Assembly: GCA_023053685.1 (NCBI GenBank) | Contig: JALIGW010000016.1 | Coordinates: 10,021,001-10,085,000 of the forward strand | Reading direction: 5' to 3' | Length of the DNA stretch: 64,000 nt | Origin: Diadophis punctatus similis | Taxonomy: Eukaryota > Chordata > Lepidosauria > Squamata > Dipsadidae | Shown: positions 43,912 to 56,047 of the stretch, piece after piece | Layout of the letters: each line of letters opens with the position of its first letter | How positions within the stretch are numbered: position 1 is the stretch's first letter | Translations under genes and position numbers: made by a program | Notes under the pieces: generated by a model | Seen by the model: the letters and a program-made list of their open reading frames with translations, nothing else | Told to the model about the DNA's origin: nothing | Database searches by the model: none

Positions 43912-45325
43912 GAAGGTTTTACAGCTGTATGCGCTTTTTATGTTTTTTATGTATTTGTTATTGTCTCTTTTTTTGTATGTTTTTAAATGTAAATAATCTA
44001 ATAAAAATTATTTTTTAAAAAATTAATAAAATAAAATAAATAACAACAAGCACCTTAAAGCACAGAATATACTGGATTTTTTAAAAACAACAACAACAAC
44101 ACTGAATTAATTGGGCTGGATACTACTGCACACTTTCTCAGTGATTAAGATTCATTCCAGCAGGTCTGAGATTTAAATAATCACGAATATGACTAAGGCA
44201 TTATTTACTTTGAATATCTTCTTTCCCGAACATTATCTGGCAAAACGAATCCAAATGCTAAGGTTTCTTACTGAAAATGGATACAAGTAAACCATTTTTG
44301 CATAGGTGCATATGGACTTGGAGTTTTAATGGATTCTTCATTTTATTTGATATTTTTCTCTTGGAATACCATTGCTAATAATTCACCCCCCCAAAAAGGA
44401 AAAAACAAACAAACATTAGAGCATTTCAGAACATATCTATGTTGAAAACAACTACCTTGGGTAAAGAAAGAATTCATATTTGTAGCTGTTTTAGTTGTGG
44501 TCAATAAATCTATTTTGTTTCTTTTAAGACCTACAGTCTAGGAAATTAAGAAAAAGCATACCAAGTTTTCCTGATGCAATACTTAGTACACTTGCTGGTC
44601 ATTTCCTTGAAAGAAAAATAAGTGTCACTGTTCCGATAGAGGGTGGTGATTTCTCAAAGGCGTAGATGTTAAGACTACTTTTTATGTCACCTCTATTAGG
44701 TCTCTTCTGCTGAACATTGCAGATCCCAAGTCCATTAGCAAAGAATAGTGACATAAGGGGCAGAGAAGCTTGGGACAAATAATTGCAAATGGTGCTTTCC
44801 TTTATAGCATGCCTGGGGTGATGGGAAAAATTGTTTCTTTTCCTTTTATGGCCTAATTCACTTGAAAATATTCTATTGGGTGGACATCTGAGAGTCAATA
44901 AAGGATGGATCTTAAGAAGAAGTAGGCTTCAGACAATATAAATGGAGATTACTGTTATCTCTCTGGCTTCCACTTCCTCCTTCTGTCTCTTCCCCACCCC
45001 CTGATATTACTTTTGGTTCTTTTTCTTACTCTTTCAAAAATAAGGGTAGACGTCTGCTGTAAATTTCTGGCAGGTACAATTTCAGATACAGTAGCAGTAG
45101 CTTCTGTATCTGAACTGGGAATCTGTCATGGGCTTTCTTTTAAGAAGCAGAGGAAACACTTATGCCACCAGGGATAATGGAATGGAATCTGGTGCCAGAA
45201 ACATCTCTTCCTTGTCCATGTAGATATTCCATAAAAGAGGTTAATAGTTGCACATGTGTGTGGCATCACAATTGCACTGGCAGTCTCTCCAAGTATTGCA
45301 CTGTGTCCTATAGCGAGTGCGGATG
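43912..45325. other. Non-coding sequence, no gene seen
   Basis: AT-rich flank with 'AATCTAATAAAAATTA' near 44,000 that could be an old LINE 3' end. Nothing else recognised. Confidence 0.45.
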
Positions 45326-45586
45326 CAGGGGTGAAATCCAGTAGGTTCTGACAGGTTCTGGAGAACCGGTAGCAGAAATTTTGAGTAGTTCAGAGAACCG
45401 GCAAACACCACCTCTGGCTGGCCCCAGAGTGGGGTGGCAATGGAGATTTTGCAATATCCTTTCCCTGGAGTGGGAGGGAATGGGGATTTTGCAGTATCCT
45501 TCTCCTGCCACGCCCACCAAGTCACACCACACCCACCAAGCCACGCCCACAGAACCAGTAGTAAAAAAAATTGGATTTCACCACTG
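45326..45586 (+). mobile_element. hAT-type MITE, family B
   Basis: Starts CAGGGGTGAAATCCAGTAGG and ends TTGGATTTCACCACTG. The interior 'GGTAGCAGAAATTTTGAGTA' recurs in the 63,596 copy and reversed in 13,961. Flanks TGCGGATG and (one base in) TACGGAGG agree at six of eight positions, consistent with an aged 8-bp duplication. Confidence 0.82.
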
Positions 45587-46190
45587 CTACGGAGGTGTGA
45601 ATATGGAAGTGTAGGATGTCAATTCCAACAGCAGAAAGGGAGAGGGGGGAGGCCAAGAATCCTCAGAAAAAATCGTCATATGTCTGGGTCCATCTGTTCA
45701 TTAATTCAGTACATCTTGAGGGCACCAGGTTAGGAAAGATTGAATTAAAATGTTCCAAGGGCATTTATTACTCTTGAAGTGTAATAACAATGTTGAAGTA
45801 ATAATGCTAGTCAGCTTGATGAGAAAACTATTTGTTCAAAAGACTGCAATCTCTCTCTTTAAAAATAAAATAAAAAAGCTTTTATCCTGAGTAGCTTTGA
45901 CTAGTACTTTAAATCAAGAATAATATATTATAATGTTCAAACAGAAGAAATTGTGGATGAATACTATCAAAGATCAAAAGCCACCAAGGATCCTGGATTG
46001 GAAATGGTCCCATTGTCTTCAATACCACCATTTGACAGCATTGATTTTTCTTCCTTCCTTTTCTTTGGTGACCAAAGAAGAAGGAAGATTCATGGTGTTT
46101 TATATGTATGTGTTGCATTGTTCCTTGAAGAACATTACATACATTAACTCCAGCTTATTGACAACTCTGTAAAGCTAAATACATTCACCA
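45587..46190. other. Non-coding sequence, no gene seen
   Basis: Nothing recognised. Confidence 0.5.
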
Positions 46191-46410
46191 CAAAGAGCTG
46201 TGGGTGGCACAGTGGTTAGAATGCAGTATTGCAGGCCAACTCTGCCCACTGCCAGGAATTCAGTCCTGACCGGCTCAAGGTTGATTCAGCCTTCCATCTT
46301 TGAAGGTCAGTAAAACGAGGACCCAGATTGTTGGGAGCAATATGCTGACTCCATATTGGGCTGTAAAGCACTATAAAGCTATATATGTCTAAGTCCTATT
46401 GCTATTGCTA
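46191..46410 (+). mobile_element. tRNA-derived squamate SINE
   Basis: A plus-strand copy of the 4,969 family: 'AGAGCTGTGGGTGGCACAGT', 'GGCTCAAGGTTGATTCAGCC', 'GACCCAGATTGTTGGGAGC', tail TATTGCTATTGCTAT. Confidence 0.85.
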
Positions 46411-46610
46411 TCTGTTTTCCCTACATTTCAGTGATGTGCCTAGGGATCCGGTTATATTTTTTGTGCCCCATCTCCTTGATCACTATTGTGGAAAATACTG
46501 GTTTCTTAAAATTGACATAAGGAAGCTCCAACATAGACCTAATAGAGTATTAAAGCCCAAGACAAAAAAATCCAAATCCAAGAAAAAAAACCAAAACCCA
46601 AGCTACAGTG

Positions 46611-46752
<142 letters not shown>

Positions 46753-48088
46753 AACATTTTTTGCTGATAAATGAAAATAAAGAGAGACTATTATAGATCT
46801 ATTTTGAGCTATTTTGCTCTCATCAGATAGCCATACCCTTAGTGGGAATTGAACCTGGGCAGTCTGCTTGTAAGACATCAGTTTTTAACCTTTTAACAAC
46901 AGTTTTTCTATATATCTGCTCTGCATCTCATACAGTTCACCTTTTAACCAACCGGAAATGTCAAAAGTTGCCTGCTCTAGATATAAAAGTAGGGGAAGGG
47001 TCTTATGTAAAATACAAACCTACTCTACAAACTATTGTCACAGTTCCTAAAATACAAAAATATTGCTTGTAGGAAGGAACTGGTTGGGTGTTGCCTAGAA
47101 TGTTTAAGTCTTTATTGACAGATGGGTTCCTGAGTTATGCTGCTTGCATGTGTTATATTATTTGTGCCAGAAGATGTTTTGGGATGTGCCTGCTGTGAGA
47201 GGAAATGGCAATGACATTTCTATTGCAGCAATCTCTCTTGCTGCTGCTTTCAGATGACTTCCATTCCCCCTTCAAACTAGTTTGGATATAATGAATAAGA
47301 GGCAAGTAAGGATTGGATTCCAATGGATTCAGATGGCAATATTCTGTCTAGTCTATAATCTAAGCTGTATTCAACTACATGACGGATGTTTGCTGCTGAT
47401 TCAATGGCTGTTCCATTCCAGTGACATAGTTTTCTATATAAATAAGGTGTCTTTACTCAATCATTTTGAAGTGCTGACTCAATGATCTTGGGAAAGCAAC
47501 ACTGTTTCAGGCAGTACTGCTAATTAATCATCTAGTCGAATTGGTGAATTTTCAGTTAACAGCTATGAGTCTTAATTAAAAGACACACGTCTGCTGTCCA
47601 TGGTCCTGAAGCTCGGAAACTGCTTAAAACAGGCCTTTATTTTATCAAAGACGGCATACTTCTGTATTCACTATGCTTCACATTATACTTCCAAAACTGA
47701 GCCTTGCATTATTCTTTATTTAAAAGAGATGGCATGCAATATTTTGGCTGAGAACTTTTCGGGAAGTAGCAAGCCCAGAATGTATACCTTGAACTTTGAA
47801 TACCATTTGGAAAATCAAAAGGCATGAAAGAACTAGCAATGGTCAATATGTATATTTCCCCATAGGCATAAGTTATTATGTTTCATCAAACCAAATTTGA
47901 ACTGCAATCTTAACATTCTAAGGTATTTCTGTAGCTTCGCTCCATTTAAAAAAGTATAAGGAACCATAAATAAAATGCTGGTTGCAAAAGGAAACCTTTA
48001 TTTTTCTCCTATAGCCACATTTTTTGTTGGATGCTGTGCTTTACTCTTCTCATCCTCCTTGATTTGTTTTTGTCTTGCTTTTATAAAC
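46753..48088. other. Non-coding sequence, no gene seen
   Basis: The first ~130 bp ('AGATCTATTTTGAGCTATTT', 'GCTCTCATCAGATAGCCATA') look like part of a dispersed repeat linked to the microsatellite. The rest is not recognised. Confidence 0.45.
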
Positions 48089-48672
48089 TACTAGTAGCTG
48101 GATACCCATGCTTCGCTATGAAACTATGTGATCAGGCTTGATCAATTGACAGTTAAAGCTTGAAAATTAATGAGTAGTTACGATTGGGCTTGATATATTG
48201 ACACTTAAAGCTTGAAAATTTATGTAGAATTAACTCCTTAGCATCAGAGCATGTTAATATAGGCAACTGGAAGTTGGAACAGAGTTCTTTTCAGGTGGGG
48301 AGGGGGAGTAAAATGTGTAAACTCCCAGTCCGCAGGCCGGATGAGTCACGCGCTGGCCAAGCCCACGCCCAGTTTAGCGAAGGGGTAGCAACAGAGTGTG
48401 TTAATATAAGGCAACTGGCAGTTGGAACAGAGTCCTTTTCAGGTGGGGAGGGGGAGTAGAATGTCTAACTCCTTAGCATCAGAGTGTGTTAGTATAATAC
48501 TGCATAAGAAATACTACTGATCTGATGGTCATTTCGAATAATCCTTTCTTAGCAAGCACCTAGAAGCCAAGAGGAACATACGTGCCAAGTTTCAAGTTTG
48601 TAGGTCTTACAGTTCTGGAGATTTCATGATGAGTGAGTGGTATTTGGCTTTTATATACTGTATATAGATTAA
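48089..48672 (+). repeat. Unclassified interspersed repeat with internal duplications
   Basis: Begins 'AGTAGCTGGATACCCATGC' and ends '...TTTATATACTGTATATAGAT'. Internally 'GGCAACTGG(A/C)AGTTGGAAC' and 'TTTTCAGGTGGGGAGGGGGA' occur twice about 155 bp apart, and 'GGCTTGAT...TTGACA' occurs twice. A related start ('TTGCTGGATGTTAACCCGTG') is near 54,927. No coding sequence or superfamily signature is seen. Confidence 0.5.
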
Positions 48673-50058
48673 AGAGCAAACACAGCACTATTCTGCAGTT
48701 TACTATATTTATCAGAACTCCATTCCACTTTCTGAATGGAACTTATTTTGCAGTTGTTTGGATGCTTCTAAAACATCTGATAAAGAAGGGCAAAAATGTA
48801 GGCACTTAACTTTTATGCATTATATGTTCCCCAAATAGGATCTTCTAAAAGGATCTTTCTTCTGAAATGTCACTGATACCCACTTGTAGCGGATTTGTTG
48901 TTTTAGCATGGATACCATCTCTTTGAATTCCTTTTTTTAAAACTATGAATTTTGTAAAGAAAAAAATTCACAATCTAGGTCCACTCTCCCCAATCTAGAA
49001 TCCTTTTAAGCATATTTCTTAATCTTGGCAGCTTGAAGATGTGTGGATTTCAATTCCCAGCATGCTTTGCTGGGGAATTCTGGGAACTGAAGTCCATACA
49101 TCTTCAAATTGCCAGTGCTGAGAATTGCTTCCCTGGATAAATTGCACTACAATTCCTAGAACTATCAAGCAGCTGAGAATTCTAGGAATTTTGAGTGCAA
49201 CATGTTTAGAAGGCACAGGGAACCAAAGTCTTTCTTGATGTGCTTGTTAAAAGAGGTAATTTTTTTTCTTTTTCTTTTGTTTCCTACTGAGCATATTTTA
49301 ATACATCATACAGAGTTCACGTGTTTTACATTTAAACTTCTGATAGTTTTATTATGCTGACTGATCTTAGTTTTATGAACCTAAACTACCTGAAAGAGTT
49401 GTTTGTATTTAGAATAAAGAACCATGTGGAGTATACCACCATGCATTTAGGAGAAAAAGTTGAATTAAATAAGAATATAATTATATAATAGCAATAATGG
49501 TTGCAGGATACTAATGACTCTTGCTTACCTTGGATAGCTACCGGCTTTTTCCATCAGGAACAACTATAATTTTGGAGAAGGGTTTACTCAGGGCAGGAAC
49601 AATATTTACTGGGATTTGTTTAATCCAATCTAGTTTCTGGTTCACGATTACTTCACCCATGCCTTGGCTCTCCTATGCATATTTTCTTGCTTTGCTGTGT
49701 TATTGGTCACTATCTACCCATCTTCGTGTCCAAACACTTTCACCTGCACACACATTTGTACTACAGCCTGGGAGCAAAACGCAGGGGATCTGTCTTACTT
49801 AAACTGGGTGCAGTTGACAACCCAGAGAGCAGTTGCAATTAAGGACTTGGTTTTGCAATATGTTGAGTGCTTTCTATTTCTACTAAAGCCAATTTCCCAA
49901 AGAATAGAAGTAGATGCAGGTGGAATCTAAATGTCGCTTCGATGACAAATGAGTTCTCAAGAACACCTATTCTGCAGTGAAAAAAAACCTCAATGGCCCT
50001 TTTATGGTAATTACAATGATAAATGAAAAGAGAGAATTAACCAGCATTTATTGATTGA
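48673..50058. other. Non-coding sequence with a palindromic MITE remnant
   Basis: Around 49,020-49,125 'CTTGAAGATGTGTGGATTTC' and 'GAAGTCCATACATCTTCAAA' are inverted arms about 'AATTCCCAGCATGC-TGGGGAATTCTGGG', related to the 54,584 element. The frames at 49,521-49,930 are not recognised as genes. Confidence 0.5.
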
Positions 50059-50066
50059 CACCCCAC

Positions 50067-50290
50067 CAGAGGTGGGCTTCACATAATTTACCTACTGGTT
50101 CACCCAGCACCGAAAATGTGAGCATGTGCTTTGTTCGCGCGCAGGGCTTGCACGCATGCACACAGCTTAGAAAACTTAGCTAAATAGGACGGCATAGTGC
50201 CGGGGCGGGTGGGCAGGTGGGCAGGCCCACCTGCAGGTCGCTACTACCGGTTCGCCTGAACCGGTCCAAACCGGCTGAATCCCACCTCTG
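50067..50290 (+). mobile_element. hAT-type MITE, family A, short form
   Basis: Starts CAGAGGTGGGCTTCACATAA and ends CTGAATCCCACCTCTG. The exact 8-bp duplication CACCCCAC flanks it (50,059-50,066 and 50,291-50,298). Confidence 0.92.
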
Positions 50291-50391
50291 CACCCCACCT
50301 TCCTACAAGGTATCACTAGTTGACAATGTAGGTGATCAGAATAGGCATAGTCAGGAAAGCAGGAAGAATAGCACATCCAATTGGTACATAG

Positions 50392-50696
50392 CAGGGGTGA
50401 AATGCTGCCAGTTCGGGAGGGCCGGTCAGTCATTGCAGAGCTGATGGAGCTGGCGGCGGTCGCGGCGCGGGGCTTCTCCCACCCACTTCCCCTGCCCACC
50501 TGGATGCCGCCATTTGAGTTCTTCTACGCTCTGTGCATGCACAGAACACTTTGCGCATGCGCAAAGCAGGTAAAAGAACCCAAATGGCGGCATCCAGGCG
50601 GGTGGGGGAAGTGGGCGGGGGAAGCCTCACGCTGTGATCGCTATCGGCTCTATGACAACCGACTGACCCACCCAAACCAGGAGCATTTCACCCCTG
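50392..50696 (+). mobile_element. hAT-type MITE, CAGGGGTGAAATGC ends
   Basis: Starts CAGGGGTGAAATGCTGCC and ends GGAGCATTTCACCCCTG, about 16-bp near-perfect inverted repeats. An internal GC-rich palindrome (CATTTGAGTTCTTCTACG... / ...AAAGAACCCAAATG) surrounds GCATGCGCAAAG. The 8-bp flanks GTACATAG and ATCCACAG match at five positions only. Confidence 0.8.
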
Positions 50697-51035
50697 ATCC
50701 ACAGAATATAAAGGGGTTGGACTTAGTCCGCTTGTGACTACATAGGGATTCTAGGCTGGTCCCTCTTTTAACTCTATCCCCTGGTTCTGCCGTTCCTACA
50801 CAAATTTTCACAGAGGTTTGGTCCTCAGAATAAAAATATCAGTAAGTGAATGCTGAAAAGATTGATGTGAAATACCAAAGATTATAGAAGAGAGGAGAAG
50901 AGTGTACTGTGAAAGCTGAGTATGTGTGAACACTGTAAAATACCATATGTGTGATGGTATGTATGTGCTTGATACAGGATTGAGATAAGAAGGAATCTGG
51001 CATTATAACATTTTGTTCTAATTTTCAAATCCTGT

Positions 51036-51073
<38 letters not shown>

Positions 51074-52005
51074 GTAGTAGTAGTAGTAGTAGTAGTAGTT
51101 TGCTGAAGTTGACAGACGGATGCTACATTCTAAGAGAATTGAAGGTAAGTATTTTTCAGGCATCTTAATGGAATCAGGACTATTTACTGATGAGATGTAG
51201 AAAGTAGGATTATCTTATTTGGATATAAGATTATTAGGGTCAGATTATCTGAAATTAGCAGCGATTGTTGCCCTTCCAGTGACTCATTTTATGAGCTTGG
51301 TTTGCCCCTGAAGACTATGCTGTTTAAACATGATTCCCTGCTTCACAAGCATGACAGATATTTCTATAAATATGTTCTTCCTACCGGTGTACAATGCAGG
51401 TATTAAAAGTTTTATAAAGGCGATTCCAATGAGCAAGCACAGCAACAGCAGCCTGTCACACAGCAACTGCTCTTTGCAAATTGACTTAATGTTGTCCTGA
51501 AAAATAAAAATGTCATTACCATAGTTTCTGCTCATTTTTCATAAACATATGTGAAATGTTAGAGGTGGAGGAGCTTATGAAGGACAAAAAAGACTTGCAG
51601 CTGAACATCCATCTTGAGATAGTTACGTGCATCGATTATGTACCATACTTTCCTGAAACTGCTAAAGTATAGGATCAGCACTAGTAACCAGATGTCTTTA
51701 ATGGTTCTACAGTAACCACAAAGACAAAACTTAGTATTGTCTTTCTTAGTAGGATCTTGGAACTCCTCTCTGGATGGAAATATGAAGGAAATAATTGTCT
51801 ATCTTTATGTCATATATTTCTGTTTGAGGGCACCCAAGAAAGATAGCAATTAAAATAGGAAACAAACAATTGCAGTCAACTCAGACTGAAAATATCTGAA
51901 TAAAAAGGTCCAGATTCCTTTTTGGAATAAGAAACAGAGAAAGTGAGAACTGCCAAGATCATGCACTCCATAGCTCATTAGTAACATAGGGGAAGCCTTT
52001 TCCAT
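50697..52005. other. Non-coding sequence, no gene seen
   Basis: Nothing recognised except the palindromic trinucleotide listed separately. Confidence 0.5.
51036..51100. repeat. Palindromic microsatellite (TAC)n-(GTA)n
   Basis: About 12 ACT units followed by nine AGT units meeting at CTAG (centre between 51,072 and 51,073). Arms of at least 27 bp are perfectly complementary. Confidence 0.97.
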
Positions 52006-52313
52006 GCGGTATGGGACAACTTGCTGCGGCCAACTCGCCATGGTCAACTCGCCATGACCAACTTGCCGTGGCCAAACTCACTGCAGGAAAACTCACCATG
52101 GCCAACTCGCTGCAGGACAATTTAACAATTCTATTTAATGATTTAAAATAAATAAAAACATATTTTAATTTTTGCCATTCACACTTCATGCTATCCTTCC
52201 TTTTGCATCCTTTCTTTAAAGATTCTATTCCACTATTTCTTTGATATTAATGTAACTCTTGTTCTGCAGTGAGTTGTCCTTCGGCGAGTTGGCTGTGGCA
52301 AATTGTCATAGAT
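52006..52313. mobile_element. MITE family H with repeated CCAACTCGC arms, copy 1
   Basis: The left arm consists of diverged tandem copies of CATGGCCAACTCGC. The right arm has their complement (GGCGAGTTGGCTGTGGC). The middle 'TTTAATTTTTGCCATTCACA' and 'TTTGATATTAATGTAACTCT' is shared with 59,403-59,718. It is directly followed by a family D element. There is no coding capacity and the superfamily is unknown. Confidence 0.72.
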
Positions 52314-52443
52314 CAGGGGTATCAAACTGGATTTCTTCGAGGGTCAGATCAGCATTGTAGTTCTCCATGGGCCGGGGGGTCAGGGGGGAGACAAGACGGA
52401 CGCCACCTGCAGCACCCTGCCGGCCAAAATGGGGTGCGTGGGG

Positions 52444-52993
52444 CAGGGGTGGATTCTGCTTTTCTTTACTGCTGGTTCACTCCTTGATGTGCCGCGCAGG
52501 CACACATGGGTGCAGTGCTAAAAAGCCAGCTTCTGCACATGCACAGAAGCAAAAACCAGCTTCTGCACCAGGGGTGGGTTCTGGCTTACCTCGCTGCCAA
52601 TTTGCTTCTTGACGCGCTGCATGGCTGCGCATGCACAATACTAAAAAGCCAGCTTCTGTGCATGCGCAGAAGCAAAAAACAAAATGGTGGCGCCTATGGC
52701 ACCACTGAGAAAGCCGGTTTGGGAGTGTGGCAGGCCTGGGTCACTGCCAGTACTAGCGATCCAGGTTACCAAGTTACTACCAGTTCTATAGAACTGGTCC
52801 GAACTGGCAGGAACCCACCTCTGTTCTGTGCATGTGCAGAAGCAAAAAACAAGATGGTGGCACCTATGGCACTGCTGAGAGAGACGATTTGGGGATGTGG
52901 CAGGCCTGAGTCACTGCCGGTTCTAGCGACCCAAGCTGCCAAGTTACTACCGGTTCCATAGAACTGGTCTGAACCGGGAAGAACCCACCTCTG
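52444..52993 (+). mobile_element. hAT-type MITE, family A, outer nested copy
   Basis: Starts CAGGGGTGGATTCTGC and ends AAGAACCCACCTCTG. Flanks GCGTGGGG and GCAGGGGG agree at six of eight positions. It is interrupted by the inner copy. After that is removed the pieces '...AAGCCAGCTTCTGCACATG' and 'GTGCAGAAGCAAAAAACAAG' join as one family A unit. Confidence 0.82.
52569..52823 (+). mobile_element. hAT-type MITE, family A, inner nested copy
   Basis: Starts CAGGGGTGGGTTCTGGC and ends GGAACCCACCTCTG. Flanks TTCTGCAC (52,561-52,568) and TTCTGTGC (52,824-52,831) agree at six of eight positions. It lies inside the outer copy. Confidence 0.85.
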
Positions 52994-53378
52994 GCAGGGG
53001 GGCATGCCCCATTTTCAGCCTAAACGGCCTCCTGCAGCACTTTACTGGCCAAAACAGCCCTCATTTGTATCCTCCATGGCCTCCCATCGTACCTCATTTT
53101 TGGCCTCCCTGGCCTCTAGCAGCATTATGCCGGCCAAAAATGGGCCACGCAGAGGCCTCCGGAGACCCCCATGGCCCATTTTCGGCCTCCCCGGCCTCCA
53201 GGAGGCCTCTTTTTGGCCAGCAGAGTGCTGTAGGAGGCCATGGAGGCCAAAAACGGGCCATGGGGGGGCATGCAGCTTGTTTTGGCCAGCTGAGGCACCG
53301 TGGGCCAGTCCTTTGATTTTTCCAGGCCAGCCCAACAGACCAGATTTAAGTACCTGGTGGGCTGAATTCAGACCCCTG

Positions 53379-53532
53379 GCCTTGAATTTCACACACGTGA
53401 TTTAGAGTAAAACTTTGTCTATGCTAATTAAAAATTAACTTGACATTTAATGACACTTCTAAGTGATTCCTTAGGACTTTTTCATGGACTTACCTTGAAA
53501 ACAAAGAAAGTTTGTTCATAGATGTGTATTTG

Positions 53533-53581
<49 letters not shown>

Positions 53582-54583
53582 CTTTCAAGGCAGAAATTCA
53601 AAATGATTGATTCATATCATGACTAAATTGGTCACTTATCTTTTCTATGAGTTCCATCATATCTCTTTAAGGCCTCTGAATCACAATGAGTTTGGGATGT
53701 GAAAGTCAGATATATAGTAGGTTTGAGCATGTCTGAATATGTCCTTATTTTTTAAAAAAGTTCTAAAACATTTAAACATGTTAAAAAATAAATAAAAAAT
53801 GCTCATGGAAAAGAAAGTCTGACTCCATTGTGCAAACTGTCCTTAGAAAGTTGGAGCATCTTGAATAATGCCTTTTATGTTGAGCTTAATGTCCAGATAG
53901 ATTAATAATGGACGAGGTGTCCCTCCAATATTCAGCCATTAAAGTTTTATTCCATTATCTTAAATTGTACATCTGTCAGCCTGGCTATAACAGCCTTCTG
54001 AGTCACGAACACTTCATGAACATAATTGAAAATCATAGCTTTATGCCATTTTTTTATAAGAAAGAGTTACTTAAATTATAAGAACGAATAAGGTCAATAT
54101 AGAAAGGTTCTATGAGTCTTCATGGTAATTGTAAAACAGACTCCTGTAAATAAATTAGCATCACATATTTGAAGCAAATATATAGCTATATAGTCTTAAG
54201 AATACTGAACATTGAATACTGACCCTTGTACAATAACAAGAGTAAGTCCACTGAGTTTAATTGGGATTTAGCCAGTTAAGCATTTTTAAATTTTATAGTA
54301 GATACACCGGTATCTATGTGTCACTGACAATCCAGCTGATTATTAGTAATATTTGTTGCTGTTGTTGAAGCTTTCAGCTGGAAAATTGCAGACCAACCAG
54401 AGAAACACAAATTACATAGTTGCATATTTTGGTCTAATTCTGTATTAGGTGTAGTCACATGCAAAACATTTTATAATAAATCTAGTTCGTATCTACTGTA
54501 TTTTTCCCTGTTGCACCAGTCTTTTTGTTTACCAGATAAGGAATTTCAAGGTGATGGTTATTACTGTCACTGTTTCAATAAAC
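53379..54583. other. Non-coding sequence with a (GT)n tract
   Basis: (GT)n at 53,536-53,580. Nothing else recognised. Confidence 0.5.
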
Positions 54584-54718
54584 CAGCATTTCTCATCCAT
54601 GGGAATTTGAAACTGTCTGATGTTCAACTCCCAAAATTCCCCAACAAGAATGGCTGGCTGGCAAATTCAGGGAGTTGAAGTCCACACAGCTTCACGTTGC
54701 TAAGGTTGAGAAATACTG
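54584..54718. mobile_element. Palindromic hAT-type MITE, family E
   Basis: Starts CAGCATTTCTCATCC and ends GGTTGAGAAATACTG. It is palindromic through its length ('TCAACTCCCAAAATTCCCCA' and 'CAAATTCAGGGAGTTGAAG'). Flanks CAATAAAC (54,576-54,583) and CAATAGAC (54,719-54,726) form an 8-bp duplication with one change. Confidence 0.9.
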
Positions 54719-54726
54719 CAATAGAC

Positions 54727-56047
54727 CAACAGCAAGGTTAAGGACCACATGGAAAAGCTATCTATTCCCAACTTAATATCTAAGTTAAGCTACTGTTATC
54801 ACCATTCTCACTTTCTGGAATGCTAAGTGTGAAAACGAATGCTGTGCTGCTGTATGGAGAGGAAATATAATGGAGAGAAAGCACCACTGCTGGGAAAGGT
54901 TATGATTTTAGCAACTGTTTTAGCAATTGCTGGATGTTAACCCGTGCTTCACAGAACCATCTGAAATAAATGGGAATTTACAGATGGTTAGGAAGTCCCC
55001 ATAGGAATTGTTCATTGCATTGTGCAAACATTGTTTGTTTCTGATCTTTTTATCTGGAATTGTTTACTACGTGTGGGAAAGATGTCTTGTTCTTTCACGG
55101 AATTAAGGATTTGAAAGGTTGCATTTAGGGCACATTAAAAAGTGTTGGTCTGTGTACACATTTAGAATAAGGCAGCAATGGCAGATGGCTGCTTTAATTT
55201 AAATTCCTGCCCAAGAAAGTATTCATTTTAACCCAGATGCTCTTAGTAGTATCACAATGACCATTTCTTTGGATTTCCATATAAATGTTTGTTGCTTTTT
55301 CCCTCCTTTTTAACCAAGTCGTATCCTTTCACTGCTGTATTTCAAACAGGAGAATAATTCAAACAAAGCTCACTTAGAGCGATTAACTTTTTATTTTGTT
55401 TTTATAATAAGGGTTCAGGGTCATGTGTTTATTTGGTTATTATGGGTATCCTCACGAAAGCTGAACCTTGACTTTTTGTGTGGATAGCAGTACACATTTA
55501 TCAGCTTTTCAGAGAGGCGATACAAATCAGAAATAATTTGGATTCAATAGGTTTTATCCCTGCATGTTGGAAGAATGCATTGTAGCCTTAATAGATAAGC
55601 AGGCTTCCTTAGTGGGCAGTAAGGAAGAAGAAAGTACTGATTGAATTGCTAATTGCATTAGCTCTTCAGTGTCTATTAACTATAAAGTAATTCCACCCAT
55701 TTCAGCGACGAACCTGGAAAAAAACACAATCTGGTTTATACCAGTGTGATGGTGTTATTAAAGTGCAAGACTGTGAAGACTCAATCCACTTGAGCTACAG
55801 AAACTCGTTAGTTGACTCTGGGCCAATCACTCTCTCATATTAGTGCTATAAAAATAATGTGAAAGATCTTGAGCTTCTAGAAAGAAGTGAGATAACAAAG
55901 AGATACTGTAAATATAAATTTAAGCTTACAAGGAAAGAGGGTGGGGTTTTTTTGGGGGTAGGGGGAGCTAGCTGGGAACAAGGCCAGATAATTTGGTTTG
56001 TAGAGATATGTTTTCCATTCATTTGAGGAACAAATCTCACTTGGTCT
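54727..56047. other. Non-coding sequence, no gene seen
   Basis: Near 54,927 there is a short match to the start of the 48,089 repeat. Otherwise nothing recognised. Confidence 0.45.

Larger units (their letters stand above)
52314..53378. mobile_element. hAT-type element, family D (CAGGGGTRTCAAACT end), carrying nested MITEs
   Basis: The left end CAGGGGTATCAAACTGG is clear. The right end GAATTCAGACCCCTG is a diverged complement of it. Once the nested 52,444-52,993 block is removed the element is about 515 bp, with tandem 'GGCCTCC...TTTTTGGCC' units. The 8-bp flanks (TCATAGAT, GCCTTGAA) do not match well, so the right boundary is less sure. Confidence 0.65.

Noticed and set aside
53004..53405. 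A 133-codon frame rich in Pro/Ala/Trp that looks protein-like.
   Set aside because: It lies in the family D hAT element within tandem GGCCTCC-type units and is open on both strands, as expected for repeat sequence.
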